From Candidatus Obscuribacterales bacterium (lineage in GTDB: Bacteria > Cyanobacteriota > Vampirovibrionia > Obscuribacterales > Obscuribacteraceae), in contig JAIELX010000033.1 in NCBI GenBank assembly GCA_019752635.1, positions 62,001 to 126,000 on the forward strand: a stretch of 64,000 nucleotides of DNA. Direction: 5' to 3'. The position numbers were made by a program, and so were the translations under genes. The first letter of the stretch is position 1, and the number at the start of each line of letters is the position of its first letter. This document shows, piece by piece, positions 43,575 through 52,833 of this stretch. The notes under the pieces are model-generated. The model was not told where the DNA came from, made no database searches, and saw only the letters and a program-made list of their open reading frames with translations.

Positions 43575-44381
43575 ATGTCCCGAAACAGCTTTGGCATACA
43601 AGAAGCACCAAACAGTATAGAGCCGTGCAGCGAACTGCTGCAAAACAGCCGCACAGTGGCAGAATCTCTGAATCTATTGGACCTTTTTGGAAAGGGCGCA
43701 CCTAAGCAGCTTGGTAGGCAACTGGAAAGTAATGATGCGCCCAAGCTTGATTTCGAGTCAATAGCTTTCGCCGGACATCGCGATCGCAAGCGCGATATCC
43801 CCGATGCCAAAGCAGACCTTTCGAAAACTATTCCAGCTGAAAGTTCGCTCAAAGATGGAGACATCATTTTCCAATCTAACTCTGCCTTCGACGAAGGCAA
43901 AGCCATCCAGATAGTCTCGAAGTCACCGCTGACTCACTGCGGAGTTTTGTTCAAAGAAGGCAACGAATGGTTCGTCTACGAAGCTGTGCAGCCAGTAACA
44001 AAAACACCGCTCAAAGACTTCGTGAAAACCGCCAATGGTGAAACATACGCTGTTCGCCGCTTACGTGACGAAGAGCCGCTTACTCCTGATGCGCTGAAGA
44101 AAATGAAGGAGTACATGGAGAGCAACATCGGCAAAGATTACGACCACAAATTCGGTTGGGGCAATGACAAAATGTATTGCTCGGAACTGGTTTGGAAGGC
44201 TTATTACGAATCAACTCGGCTAAAGGTGGGGAAAGTGAAGATGGTCGGCGATTTCGACCTGACGGATCCTCTGGTCAAACGGCTTGTCGAAGAACGGTAT
44301 GGAAAGAACGTGCCAACAAGCGAGCCTACAGTTACGCCTGGCGATGTATTCAACAGCAGACGTCTGAGAACGATCAAGTAA
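43575..44381 (+). CDS. YiiX-like permuted papain-fold hydrolase
   Basis: A 268-residue protein. The ~110-residue N terminus is polar. The core domain (about residues 95-225) has the family order: KDGDIIFQSN, LTHCGVLFKEGNEWFVYEA with catalytic His, KDYDHKFGWG, and MYCSELVWKAYY with catalytic Cys. This is the circularly permuted NlpC/P60 (YiiX/YebB) group of amidases and peptidases, which act on peptides or lipid-linked substrates. There is no signal peptide. GGAG lies 7 nt before ATG 43575; the frame's longer extension to 43497 is unsupported. Its N terminus could carry localisation information. Confidence 0.85.
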   Translation: MSRNSFGIQEAPNSIEPCSELLQNSRTVAESLNLLDLFGKGAPKQLGRQLESNDAPKLDFESIAFAGHRDRKRDIPDAKADLSKTIPAESSLKDGDIIFQSNSAFDEGKAIQIVSKSPLTHCGVLFKEGNEWFVYEAVQPVTKTPLKDFVKTANGETYAVRRLRDEEPLTPDALKKMKEYMESNIGKDYDHKFGWGNDKMYCSELVWKAYYESTRLKVGKVKMVGDFDLTDPLVKRLVEERYGKNVPTSEPTVTPGDVFNSRRLRTIK

Positions 44382-44639
44382 GATCGCGGACCAGCGAACC
44401 TACAAAGATGTGTTGCGCAAGCTCAAGGCTTTGTGGCATATCCCGGTCCGCTTTGGTCAACCGCTAAGCAAAGCGCCGACGCGATCATCGGAACTGCCAT
44501 ATCAGGTAATTAGGCATGCCACGCGGGAGTAGCCCTAACTGTCGAATCTTCAGGGAGATCAACTCCATTCCCAAAAGTGCTAAACTCGTCTCAGGACCAG
44601 ACGCCAAACTAACTGCAGTCGGTTTGACAGGAGACCTCA

Positions 44640-45434
44640 CTGAACGAAAGCTTACATGTTGACAAAGAGGACGACAAACCTCCTGGCGGACAGGCTTCCA
44701 GAAACGTACGACGGCTTCCCCTCGTCGTTCTCGTGACAGTTGGACTGGCAATCCTGTGCCCTCTGTTATCAAACCTATTCGGTTCAAACGCAGGCGCACC
44801 GGTTCGGCAAGCGAGAAATCAGCGAGCGCCCCAAGTACTAGGCTTCGTCTCCAGCTCAAAGTCAGTAAAGTTAGGACGCGAAGAGAAAGAAGCACTCGAA
44901 ATTACGATTTTTCTCACCGCCACGGATGAGGGCGCAGAGAAGAAACCGAAGAAAACCAAAGTCTTTTACATAGACCCGGCAAACTCGCCGAAGCTAAGCA
45001 TTGGAAGAAGCTTGCTATTATTCGAGAACTCAGAAGATAACTTTGCCAACTACAAAATAATTGCCTGCAAGAGCGCGATGGAACCTGAAACTGCGGTTCT
45101 TCTCGCCTGCGATTTCGTCGAAGACGCAAACAGCAATCTTTGGACTGAGACAGAAAGTATGTATGTCGGCAGCAGCGCAGATAAAGTCAGCTTGCGTTCT
45201 GTAGCAAAATCCTGGGCTCTACAAAAATGGAAAAGGGACCAGCTAAGTGGTAGCACAAGTGGTGCCGCTTCCATTTTTGAAAATCCGCGAGCATTAGCTA
45301 TTACAAAGGTTACTGCCGATGAGTTGTTTCTGCAACTGAACGAATCAGAAGTTTTCGACAGCCTATCAGGAAATCCCACGATAGTGTTGAAGAAGGAGAA
45401 TGGCGCATACAGGCTGGATAGAGCGCTCCCTTGA
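44640..45434 (+). CDS. single-span membrane protein with a likely CTG start
   Basis: A 264-residue protein, not recognised. The first canonical start in frame is GTG 44733, but that cuts a membrane helix in half. Extending upstream gives a short charged N terminus (HVDKEDDKPPGG) and a full span, LPLVVLVTVGLAILCPLLSNLF. The only initiator-like codon before the upstream TGA stop is CTG 44640, placed 6 nt after a perfect AGGAG. The rest is a soluble domain (residues ~60-264) with alternating strands and helices (VFYIDPANSPKLSIGRSLLLF; AKSWALQKWKRDQL). Convergent with the glucosidase gene. Confidence 0.6.
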   Translation: MNESLHVDKEDDKPPGGQASRNVRRLPLVVLVTVGLAILCPLLSNLFGSNAGAPVRQARNQRAPQVLGFVSSSKSVKLGREEKEALEITIFLTATDEGAEKKPKKTKVFYIDPANSPKLSIGRSLLLFENSEDNFANYKIIACKSAMEPETAVLLACDFVEDANSNLWTETESMYVGSSADKVSLRSVAKSWALQKWKRDQLSGSTSGAASIFENPRALAITKVTADELFLQLNESEVFDSLSGNPTIVLKKENGAYRLDRALP

Positions 45435-45480
45435 CTCCGATTTCAAAGAGTAAGGCGCCGATCTGCGCCCAATTGCTGGT

Positions 45481-48150
45481 TCACAATCCTCGCGTCGCCG
45501 ATTTCTGGATCATTTTCGCCACCAGTGCCGTCCAACCAGTTTGGTGTGAAGCGCCTAAACCACGGCCCGTATCACCGTCAAAGTATTCATAAAAGAGAAT
45601 GAGTTCTCTCCAGTGTGGATCATTGAGAAACCGCTCGTCACCGCCGGTAAATGGGGCAGGAGTTTTGTCATCGTGCAAGAAGATAGAAACGAGACGACGT
45701 CTCAGGTGGTCGGCAATCTCGCTCAGAGACATGAGATTACCGGACCCGGTCGGATAATCGATCTTAAAGTCTTCACCATAAAAGTGGTGATACTTGTCTA
45801 AAGCCTCGACGATTAGATGATTCACCGGAAACCAGATTGGTCCTCTCCAGTTCGAGTTCCCACCGAAAAGATGACTGTCGCTTTCACCTGAGATGTATTT
45901 GAGTGTATAGGTGTATCCGTCAACATAGAAACTATACGGTTGATTATCATGAATTTTCGAGAGAGATCGAATTCCGTAAGGCGAGAGGAACTCATCCTCG
46001 TCCAACATGTACCTGAGCATCTTTTCTAACCGCTCGCGTGACGGCAACGCCAACAATCGGCGAGAACTGCGCCCGACTTCACAGTACGTGACTGAGCTAG
46101 CCAGGTCGGGGCGGTCTTTGAGAAACCAGTTCATCCGTTTCGTAAAGCCTTGCAGTTTCTTGATTTTCTCGTCATCGAAAACCTCAACTGCAATCAGCGG
46201 TAGCAGGCCAACCAGGGATCGAGATTTGAGTGGTACCACATCGCGATTGACTTTCAGCTGATCGTAGTAGAACCCGTCTTCCTCGTCCCAGAGTCCGGTT
46301 CCGCTTACAGAATTCATAGCATCGGCCAATGCAACGAAGTGTTCAAAAAACTTCGATGCCATGTTTTCATACACTGAGTTGTGTTGTGCCAGCTCCAGGG
46401 AAATTGAAAGCATTGTGAGACAGAAGAATGTCATCCATGCCGTTCCATCGGCCTGCTGTATGAATCCGCCAGTGGGAAGCGGCTTCGAGCGGTCGAAAAC
46501 ACCAATGTTGTCCAGCCCCAGGAATCCGCCGGAGAAGAGATTATTCCCTTCGATATCTTTTCGATTTACCCACCATGTGAAGTTCAAAATGAGCTTGTGA
46601 AACGCAGACTCAAGAAATGCGACATCCCGTTTTCCCGGCTCACCGGTTAACTTGTAGACGCGCCAAACAGCCCACGCATGCACTGGCGGATTTACATCAT
46701 AGAACGCAAATTCGTACGCCGGAAGCTGTCCGTTCGGGTGCATGTACCACTCTCTAAGGAAAAGCTCCAACTGATGCTTTGCAAACGTCTTATCAATTCT
46801 TGCAAATGGTATCATGTGAAAAGCCAGATCCCACGCGGCGAACCATGGATACTCCCACTTATCCGGCATGGAAATTATGTCCCGACAAAAGACGTGTCGC
46901 CAGTCTTTGTTGCGCCCGCTGTTTCTCTCAGCCGGCGGCGGCGGCGCGGCAGCATCGCCGTCCAACCAATCTTTAACAACATAGTGGTAGAACTGTTTAC
47001 TCCAAAGCAAACCGGCATAGCTCTGCCTCGCTACGTTCCTTTCTTGCTCACTAACATTGGAGGGAATAATGCTGTCGTAAAACTCGTCAGCGTCCTTTTT
47101 TCGCAGCGCAAAAACCTCAGAGAAGTCCGGCTCTTGCAATGTTACAGCTTGACGATCGGATGACAAACGAAACTTCAGCTCCCGACTCTCGCCGGGTTGC
47201 AAGTTGAATTCGTAGCAAGGCGCGAATTTGGTGCCAATTAGATTCGGGTTAACTGACTCTTGCTTACCTTCGATCAAGTACGAATGAAAAGCATCTTTGA
47301 CATAGAGCGTGTCAGGAGGTTCGCCCCACAACCTTTCGGTGTTTGTGTGATTATCAGTAAACAGAAGCTCCGGTTGAGCAAAAGCAGGTTCCTCAAACGT
47401 GAAGTAGAACTTGCCCAGGGTCTCGTGGTCCGTCTCGACGAGCCTGTCTTCCTGCAGATACTGGATTCTAGGCTTTAGAGTACACCCGTCATGCGCACAG
47501 CCCCAGCTCCATGTATTGCGAAACCAGAGCGTGGGTAGCAGATAAATCGGCGCGACTTCAGGTCCGCGATTAGAAACCGTGACTCTAATAAGAACATCGT
47601 CAGGCGACTGTTTAGCATATTCGACCATAATGTCGAAGTATCGATTTTCATCGAAAGCACCGGTGTCCACCAATTCATACTCGCGATCGTTCAATCCGCG
47701 ACGACCGTTCTCTTCAACAAGTTGCCGATATGGGAAGGCACACTGCGGATACTTGTAAAGCCCTTTCATGTAAGAATGGGTGGGAGTCGAATCCAAGTAG
47801 AAGAAACACTCTTTGCAATCCTCCCCGTGATTGCCTTCCGGACCTGTCAATCCGAAGATGCGCTCTTTCAAAATGAGGTCGCGCCCGTTCCACATAGCCA
47901 GTGCGAAACAGAGACGGCACTGCCTATCAGTTATCCCGAGAATACCATCCTCTCCCCACCGATAGGCACGACTGCGTGCATGATCGTGAGGCAAATAATC
48001 CCAAGCCCTGCCATCAGCCGAATAGTCTTCCCGGACCGTCGACCATTGGCGCTCTGAAAGGTATGGTCCCCAACGTTTCCAGTTCTCTGAACGCACGGCA
48101 TCATGCTCCAAGCGCAGCGCTTCAGCTAACGGGGTTCCGGACGTAACCAA
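45481..48150 (-). CDS. GH63/MGH1-like glucosidase
   Basis: An 889-residue glycoside hydrolase of the type widespread in cyanobacteria and annotated as 'glucosidase' or MGH1-like. The N-terminal beta-sandwich carries NWKRWGPYLSERQW, VREDYS, and WDYLPHDHARSRAYRWGEDG. The (alpha/alpha)6 catalytic part contains KWEYPWFAAWDLAFHMI, QADGTAWMTFFCLTML and WRGPIWFPVNHLIVEAL. Likely substrates are oligosaccharides or glucosyl-compatible solutes; this is not resolved. The frame opens at 48204, but AGGAGG with a 6-nt gap precedes TTG 48150, which I take as the start. No signal peptide. Confidence 0.85.
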   Translation of the reverse strand: MVTSGTPLAEALRLEHDAVRSENWKRWGPYLSERQWSTVREDYSADGRAWDYLPHDHARSRAYRWGEDGILGITDRQCRLCFALAMWNGRDLILKERIFGLTGPEGNHGEDCKECFFYLDSTPTHSYMKGLYKYPQCAFPYRQLVEENGRRGLNDREYELVDTGAFDENRYFDIMVEYAKQSPDDVLIRVTVSNRGPEVAPIYLLPTLWFRNTWSWGCAHDGCTLKPRIQYLQEDRLVETDHETLGKFYFTFEEPAFAQPELLFTDNHTNTERLWGEPPDTLYVKDAFHSYLIEGKQESVNPNLIGTKFAPCYEFNLQPGESRELKFRLSSDRQAVTLQEPDFSEVFALRKKDADEFYDSIIPSNVSEQERNVARQSYAGLLWSKQFYHYVVKDWLDGDAAAPPPPAERNSGRNKDWRHVFCRDIISMPDKWEYPWFAAWDLAFHMIPFARIDKTFAKHQLELFLREWYMHPNGQLPAYEFAFYDVNPPVHAWAVWRVYKLTGEPGKRDVAFLESAFHKLILNFTWWVNRKDIEGNNLFSGGFLGLDNIGVFDRSKPLPTGGFIQQADGTAWMTFFCLTMLSISLELAQHNSVYENMASKFFEHFVALADAMNSVSGTGLWDEEDGFYYDQLKVNRDVVPLKSRSLVGLLPLIAVEVFDDEKIKKLQGFTKRMNWFLKDRPDLASSVTYCEVGRSSRRLLALPSRERLEKMLRYMLDEDEFLSPYGIRSLSKIHDNQPYSFYVDGYTYTLKYISGESDSHLFGGNSNWRGPIWFPVNHLIVEALDKYHHFYGEDFKIDYPTGSGNLMSLSEIADHLRRRLVSIFLHDDKTPAPFTGGDERFLNDPHWRELILFYEYFDGDTGRGLGASHQTGWTALVAKMIQKSATRGL

Positions 48151-48542
48151 CTTTCTCCTCCTGCCTGGTGTCAACTCGACCCGGGACACAGCTAACTGTA
48201 CCAAATACTAGCGCGACGCATCGTCATTACCGTTTTCGCATTGGAGCCTATTGAATTCCTAAAGGCGCATTCAGAATGTGATCACGATTTGTTCACGACG
48301 TTAGACACCCTGAACACTAATTGGTCACATCACTTTTATTCTTCCGAACGAAACATAAAAATTACCACTTGCGACATCTCTACCAGAGACGATCCTGTCC
48401 CCTGGTTCTTTCGAGCACTTCTGCTACCACCTTGCGCCACCACCTTTAGTGCCTTTTGATCGTGTCCGAATTTTCTTCGCTTTGGATAGAACTATTCAGT
48501 CGCATCGCAACATCGTCCGGTCATCGCAGGGAGCACCGCACA
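48151..48542. other. 392-bp divergent intergenic region
   Basis: Between the glucosidase (minus) and the first EF-hand module (plus). It has AT-rich parts around 48330-48365 suitable for promoters, but no clean -35/-10 pair. The frame at 48241-48459 lacks a ribosome-binding site and looks spurious. Confidence 0.4.
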
Positions 48543-49259
48543 ATGGATAACTTCGAACCTCGAAAGGAACAACAGTCTGGACAACAAGAAGCGGCCTCAA
48601 CAGCGACCTTGCTGTCAGAGTTCGTCATGAAAAATATGGATCGCATCGATAGCAATAAGAATGAACGGCTATCAAAAAGCGAATTGCAGACAGCTAAGCA
48701 AAGCCAACAATGGTCATCGAAGGATGTAGAAACCTTAGACACTCTACTGACGAACTACGACACCCTTAAGAAGGTCGGCAGCTACAAGTCCTCATACGCG
48801 GAACTGTATTTCACCGCTCAGGTAACGGTACGAGATGTGCTTCTATTCGAGAAACAAAGAGGACAGCTAATCGAGGAACGGAACAACGTTCAGGAGGCTT
48901 TGAAATTCGCCAATGATCACTTCTCAAGTCTTGATCAAGACAAGAACGGTTTTCTCAATATTGCTGAACTCGTAGCGTCACGAGAGAAGACGCCTCAGCA
49001 CGTGGACACGTTGATCAGCCGCTTTCCCAAAATTCAAAACGCAAGCGGGGATGAATACATCATAGAAAACGACGGCATCACAAAAAAGGACATCGAGCGG
49101 TACCCGACAACATGGCAGCGCGAGACTGATCATGTGCAGGAAACAGCGTGCGGCTGCGCAGCATGCAAAGGCCGAAAGCCCGACAAAGGCGCGATCTTGT
49201 CCGTGCTTGACAAAGAGACTTTGAGTTCGACTCTCATGGATGACGGCTCAGCTAAATGA
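48543..49259 (+). CDS. EF-hand protein, first module
   Basis: A 238-residue soluble protein with two EF-hand-like loops in a longer helical frame: DRIDSNKNERLSKSEL (about residues 33-48) and SSLDQDKNGFLNIAEL (about 126-141). The second has a better calcium loop (DxDxNGxLxxxE). Between and after them are conserved segments shared with the next module (VRDVLLFE; a terminal YPTTWQRE). A Cys cluster (CGCAACKG) near the C terminus is unique to this module. GGGAG 9 nt before ATG 48543. The reading frame continues past its TGA into the second module. Confidence 0.78.
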   Translation: MDNFEPRKEQQSGQQEAASTATLLSEFVMKNMDRIDSNKNERLSKSELQTAKQSQQWSSKDVETLDTLLTNYDTLKKVGSYKSSYAELYFTAQVTVRDVLLFEKQRGQLIEERNNVQEALKFANDHFSSLDQDKNGFLNIAELVASREKTPQHVDTLISRFPKIQNASGDEYIIENDGITKKDIERYPTTWQRETDHVQETACGCAACKGRKPDKGAILSVLDKETLSSTLMDDGSAK

Positions 49260-49328
49260 GCGGAAAAAACCGCACCACCTTCGGGAGAGATTACCGCGCC
49301 GGAAGTAGCAAACTTCATTCTCAATAAT

Positions 49329-49931
49329 ATGACTACCTTGGACTCAGACGGCTCAGGGCGCATCAGCAAAGCTGAACTGCGGCAGTCTAAAGAGCAGATG
49401 AACTGGTCCCCCCGCCAGACAAATATTATCGAGCAAATAGAGGCTAACTACCACACTATGTCCAGAGCTGTAATGAGATCCGGCTTGAAGACTTCGTTTT
49501 CAAACTCGTTTACAACAGAGATCTCTGCGCGCGATGTAGTGCGATTCAACGAAATGCACGGCGAACTCAAGCAAGAACTCAAAGACGTCACTAATGCCTT
49601 GGAGTTCGGGAAGCGAAATTTCAAGACAATGGATAAGGACAACAACGGCTACCTTTCTTTGGCTGAACTTACGAATTCACGAGCTCTATCGCCGAAGGAA
49701 ATTGGCCAACTAATCAAGAAACTCCCTCAGATTCAGGCTGCCAGCAACGATGAACTAGACTTTGAGTCCAAGGGTGCCAGCAAACAGGATCTCAGCAAGT
49801 ATCCGACCAACTGGAAGCGGGAAGAAATCAACATCAAAGACTCGCGAAGCATCACCAATCTCTCCTACTACCGTCAGCACCGACTGCCGACGCTAATATC
49901 GAAAGGTTCAGTTCTTGAGGTCGCAAAGTAA
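49329..49931 (+). CDS. EF-hand protein, second module (start unclear)
   Basis: 200 residues from the first ATG, homologous to the first module: TTLDSDGSGRISKAEL aligns with its first loop, KTMDKDNNGYLSLAEL with its second, ARDVVRFNE with VRDVLLFE, and YPTNWKREE with YPTTWQRE. The 69 nt between the previous TGA and this ATG are also coding-like and homologous (EVANFILNNM). They are in frame with both modules, and no ribosome-binding site precedes ATG 49329. So this is either the second half of a protein read through or broken by one TGA, or a gene starting at ATG 49256 whose frame was shifted in an A6 run. I cannot choose from sequence. Confidence 0.6.
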   Translation: MTTLDSDGSGRISKAELRQSKEQMNWSPRQTNIIEQIEANYHTMSRAVMRSGLKTSFSNSFTTEISARDVVRFNEMHGELKQELKDVTNALEFGKRNFKTMDKDNNGYLSLAELTNSRALSPKEIGQLIKKLPQIQAASNDELDFESKGASKQDLSKYPTNWKREEINIKDSRSITNLSYYRQHRLPTLISKGSVLEVAK

Positions 49932-49955
49932 GCCGATTGGTCGGCGCCGTTCCAC

Positions 49956-51482
49956 CTATTGAACACCCAATTCGCGTCTTAGATTCGGTGGAATAAATTT
50001 GATTGCCTCGCGGTGCTCTGCTGCCGCGAGGTTTTCATTGTGAGTTTTCTTGAAAGCCATTTCTCGCAGAAGATGAATGTTAGCAGTACTCTCCGTGATC
50101 ATGTTTCGATCATCTGCGGGTCCTTCCAAGATTTCTTTTTTGCGCAGCGCTGGTTGTTCAGGCGGAATACCGGTAGCCAGTTCGAATAGAGTTCCGGGAA
50201 ACACTTCCGCGTCTCCACCTTGAGGTCCCCGGTCTAATACCTCAGGACCAGAGTTAACCGGAGTGTCAATCGCGTAAGGCCCGGTCGAGTCACGATTCAA
50301 GGCAGTAACCTGCAGAGCTTTTTGATACTGGTCCGAAAGCACGTAATAGAGAACGCGTTCTGTTACCGGTTGTCCATTCAAAGTCTGCTCAAGACTGCGA
50401 TCGCCGAGTGCACCTCTAGCCATTGCTTTATACGCAGAGCTGAATACCTCGTCCGGTCCATCGGGCAAAGCTAAGCATTTGCGAAAGGCCTGCTTCGCAA
50501 GCTCCGGATGCCCGGACCACTTAAGGCATGCGCCTCTAAGAACGTGAAGTTGCGCATGGCAAACCCTTTCGATACCACTGCTAATGAGCTTGTCGTACTC
50601 TTTTGCCGCGTCTTCGTACATCCCTGTCTGAAAGTAGATGTTCGCGATTAAGAAGTCGGCCGAATGATCCCCCGTTATCTCGGCCACGGCGCGAAGCCAG
50701 GGAATGATGTTCGCCTGTCGATAACTTCCGTCGCGCAAATTAGCTACAACCCAATCGACTGAATCTTCAGATTCAGTGTCAGCTTTGAGTCCCAATTTCT
50801 TCGCTTGGTCGAGGCTTGCTCGCCACGCCGGGTCGTTGGTCATTCCTTGCAGTAGGGCTAGCCCGACCCAATCGGCGGCCGTCCCCCTGTGCGAAACGAT
50901 GAACTTCATGTCTGAAAGTCCACATGCCAACAAGTCGCCACGATTTTGATTCTGAGGAATCTGACAAATTGAGACCCGCCGAAGGCGCAATTCCAAATTG
51001 TCAGGGTCACGGTTGATTTGATTGGTCACTTCACCCAAGACGGCCGCAAAGCGCTCATCGGCCAAACGAAGTGATGACGGACCTAAAGCGCTATCCGACA
51101 GACAGCAAATCTGAAGCTGCCGAACCAGTTCTGACTCCGGAAACGCAGCCGCTGCAGCGACAATCGCGTCGTCTACCACCCAGTGGAGGTTGGCTCCTTT
51201 GGAAAGGATAGAAGAATAGAGCAAGCAAGCGAAGGCAATAACTGCGCCTGCTGCAAAGGCACACTTCACATAAGCGAAACGCTGTTCCAATGTGGAGCAG
51301 CCAAGACGGTTTTTCGGCGTAGTCCTCGATTCGACTGTGCGGCAATTGTTCTGCTGCCCCGAACTGTTCAGCCTCCGCTCCGATTTGCTTCCCTTTGAGC
51401 ATTCAGCACCGTCAGAGACAACCAGAATCGGTCCAACGTTCAATTTTGCCGAATTGCTATCAGTTCTCGACCGATTGTTCAA
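49956..51482 (-). CDS. membrane-anchored TPR-like protein (paralogue A)
   Basis: A 508-residue protein. A polar N-terminal ~68 residues precede one span, CAFAAGAVIAFACLLYSSIL (about 73-93). An extracytoplasmic helical-repeat region of TPR type follows (SADFLIANIYFQTGMYEDAA; LRGACLKWSGHPELAKQAF). The C terminus has a conserved block: KKEILEGPAD, MITESTANIHLLREMA, AAAEHREAIKFIPPNLRREL. It is a close relative of the gene at 52834-54387. The start is TTG 51482 with GGAGGAG just upstream. The two copies flank a vWA gene. Confidence 0.75.
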   Translation of the reverse strand: MNNRSRTDSNSAKLNVGPILVVSDGAECSKGSKSERRLNSSGQQNNCRTVESRTTPKNRLGCSTLEQRFAYVKCAFAAGAVIAFACLLYSSILSKGANLHWVVDDAIVAAAAAFPESELVRQLQICCLSDSALGPSSLRLADERFAAVLGEVTNQINRDPDNLELRLRRVSICQIPQNQNRGDLLACGLSDMKFIVSHRGTAADWVGLALLQGMTNDPAWRASLDQAKKLGLKADTESEDSVDWVVANLRDGSYRQANIIPWLRAVAEITGDHSADFLIANIYFQTGMYEDAAKEYDKLISSGIERVCHAQLHVLRGACLKWSGHPELAKQAFRKCLALPDGPDEVFSSAYKAMARGALGDRSLEQTLNGQPVTERVLYYVLSDQYQKALQVTALNRDSTGPYAIDTPVNSGPEVLDRGPQGGDAEVFPGTLFELATGIPPEQPALRKKEILEGPADDRNMITESTANIHLLREMAFKKTHNENLAAAEHREAIKFIPPNLRRELGVQ

Positions 51483-51811
51483 GGCTCCTCCGCGAATCAG
51501 CCCGCCAATTATCTTCTATAAAAGTGGCATCGACGTGTAACGTCCTCCGCCACGAACGTAAGAATAGCTTCGCCGGCAAGAACAGGTCCGAGAATTGGAC
51601 CAAAAATCGTTTCTGACATAAAACGATTATGGGCAGAAGCCCTATGATTCCCCTCTCAGTAAGGAACATAAAATCCACTGGATCAGTCCGTAGTTGAGAG
51701 CCTGAAACATAGTGGTGACGTTAAATACAAACGAGCTACTATTAAAATGAGCTCAACCATGAAAAGCGCTGTCCGGACAATCTGTACAATGCGGCGCTTT
51801 AGGGAAGGGAC
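51483..51811. other. 329-bp divergent intergenic region
   Basis: Between paralogue A (minus) and the vWA gene (plus), probably holding both promoters. It contains AT-rich stretches near 51720-51750 and a palindromic TGTCCGGACA about 40 bp before the vWA start. Frames inside are not supported. Confidence 0.4.
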
Positions 51812-52825
51812 GTGAAACCATCATTTCTACTTGCAGCGCTGCTTTCCATTCTGGCGATGTCGTCACTTTCGCCATTGGCGACAATGGCTCAAGGCGGTAA
51901 CACAAATTCTTACGGTCAGCCGAATTCGCCGTTTCAATTGAACGCAGAGAAGAACACCGAAAGAATGCGCATTCAGCGCCGGTCGTTAACGGGAACTGCA
52001 GCTCAACAATCGCCACCGGTCGACGCAGTCGGTCAATCCTATAATGCGATGGTCGGTGCGCGCCCGGATACCAATTCTTTTGGCTTACGTGCCGACGACT
52101 GGGCTTTTAAACCGCGGGCGGTTGGCGCTCCTCTATCAGCGGGGGGCGGCAAAACGAAGCCGCTCCCAGCGTCTGCTACACAGTTTCGGACGATGACCGC
52201 AAGAGATCTGGCAAATTTCGATCTTGAATTGATAGTGGACCAATCACTGTCCATGCGTCGCAGAGATTGCCCGGGGGGAACGTCCCGGTGGGAATGGTGC
52301 GGCTTACAACTAGGGAACCTATCCAATCAGTTATCAGCCTATACTCCTCGCGGATTCACCTTAACGACATTCGCCTCCGAGTTCCAAAGCTACCCCAATG
52401 CCACCGCAAGTGATGTTCAACGATTGTTCGCCTTCGGCGGATTGGCCAGCGGAACGCGGCTCTCTAGACCACTGGGAGCTAGATTGAGCAACTACTTCGC
52501 AAACAAGAATCAGAACTCGAAACCACTTTTAGTGGTAGTGATCACTGACGGCGCGCCAACTCCGGCTCAAGACGGTGTGCTTGTTGCAGGAAACCTGATT
52601 AACGCCAGCCGACGTATGTCTAAGCCGGGGGAAGTCACTGTAGTGTTCTTCCAAATCGGCGGGGCTAACCCGTTTGGACGGCTTTTCCTTAATCAGATGG
52701 ATCACGCTCTTGTCAGCGCCGGCGCCAAGCACGATATCGTTCAAACCGTTGGATTTGATCAACTACAGCAGCAAGGCTTAACCAATTCGCTGGTCAACGC
52801 CCTCCGCAGTCAGTCGGTCCGCTAG
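51812..52825 (+). CDS. secreted von Willebrand factor A protein
   Basis: A 337-residue exported protein. A signal peptide (FLLAALLSILAMSSLSPLATMA) is followed by a polar linker and a vWA domain from about residue 135: DLELIVDQSLSMR supplies the MIDAS DxSxS, GLASGTRLSRP the Thr, and VVVITDGAPTP the Asp. The metal site looks complete, so it should bind a divalent cation and a partner protein. The start is GTG 51812 with AGGGA close upstream. Its neighbours on both sides are the two membrane-TPR paralogues, transcribed the other way, which hints at a partnership (inference). Confidence 0.88.
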   Translation: MKPSFLLAALLSILAMSSLSPLATMAQGGNTNSYGQPNSPFQLNAEKNTERMRIQRRSLTGTAAQQSPPVDAVGQSYNAMVGARPDTNSFGLRADDWAFKPRAVGAPLSAGGGKTKPLPASATQFRTMTARDLANFDLELIVDQSLSMRRRDCPGGTSRWEWCGLQLGNLSNQLSAYTPRGFTLTTFASEFQSYPNATASDVQRLFAFGGLASGTRLSRPLGARLSNYFANKNQNSKPLLVVVITDGAPTPAQDGVLVAGNLINASRRMSKPGEVTVVFFQIGGANPFGRLFLNQMDHALVSAGAKHDIVQTVGFDQLQQQGLTNSLVNALRSQSVR

Positions 52826-52833
52826 CTACCAGC

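Noticed and set aside
45454-45469. GGCGC/GCGCC hairpin between the CTG-start gene and the glucosidase
   Set aside because: Only 5 bp stems and no T-tract; too weak to call a terminator.
49264-49270. A-AAA-AAC slippery heptamer as a -1 frameshift site
   Set aside because: From the overlapping ATG at 49256, module 2 lies in the +1 frame, so a canonical -1 shift does not reach it. Only +1/-2 slippage or an indel would.
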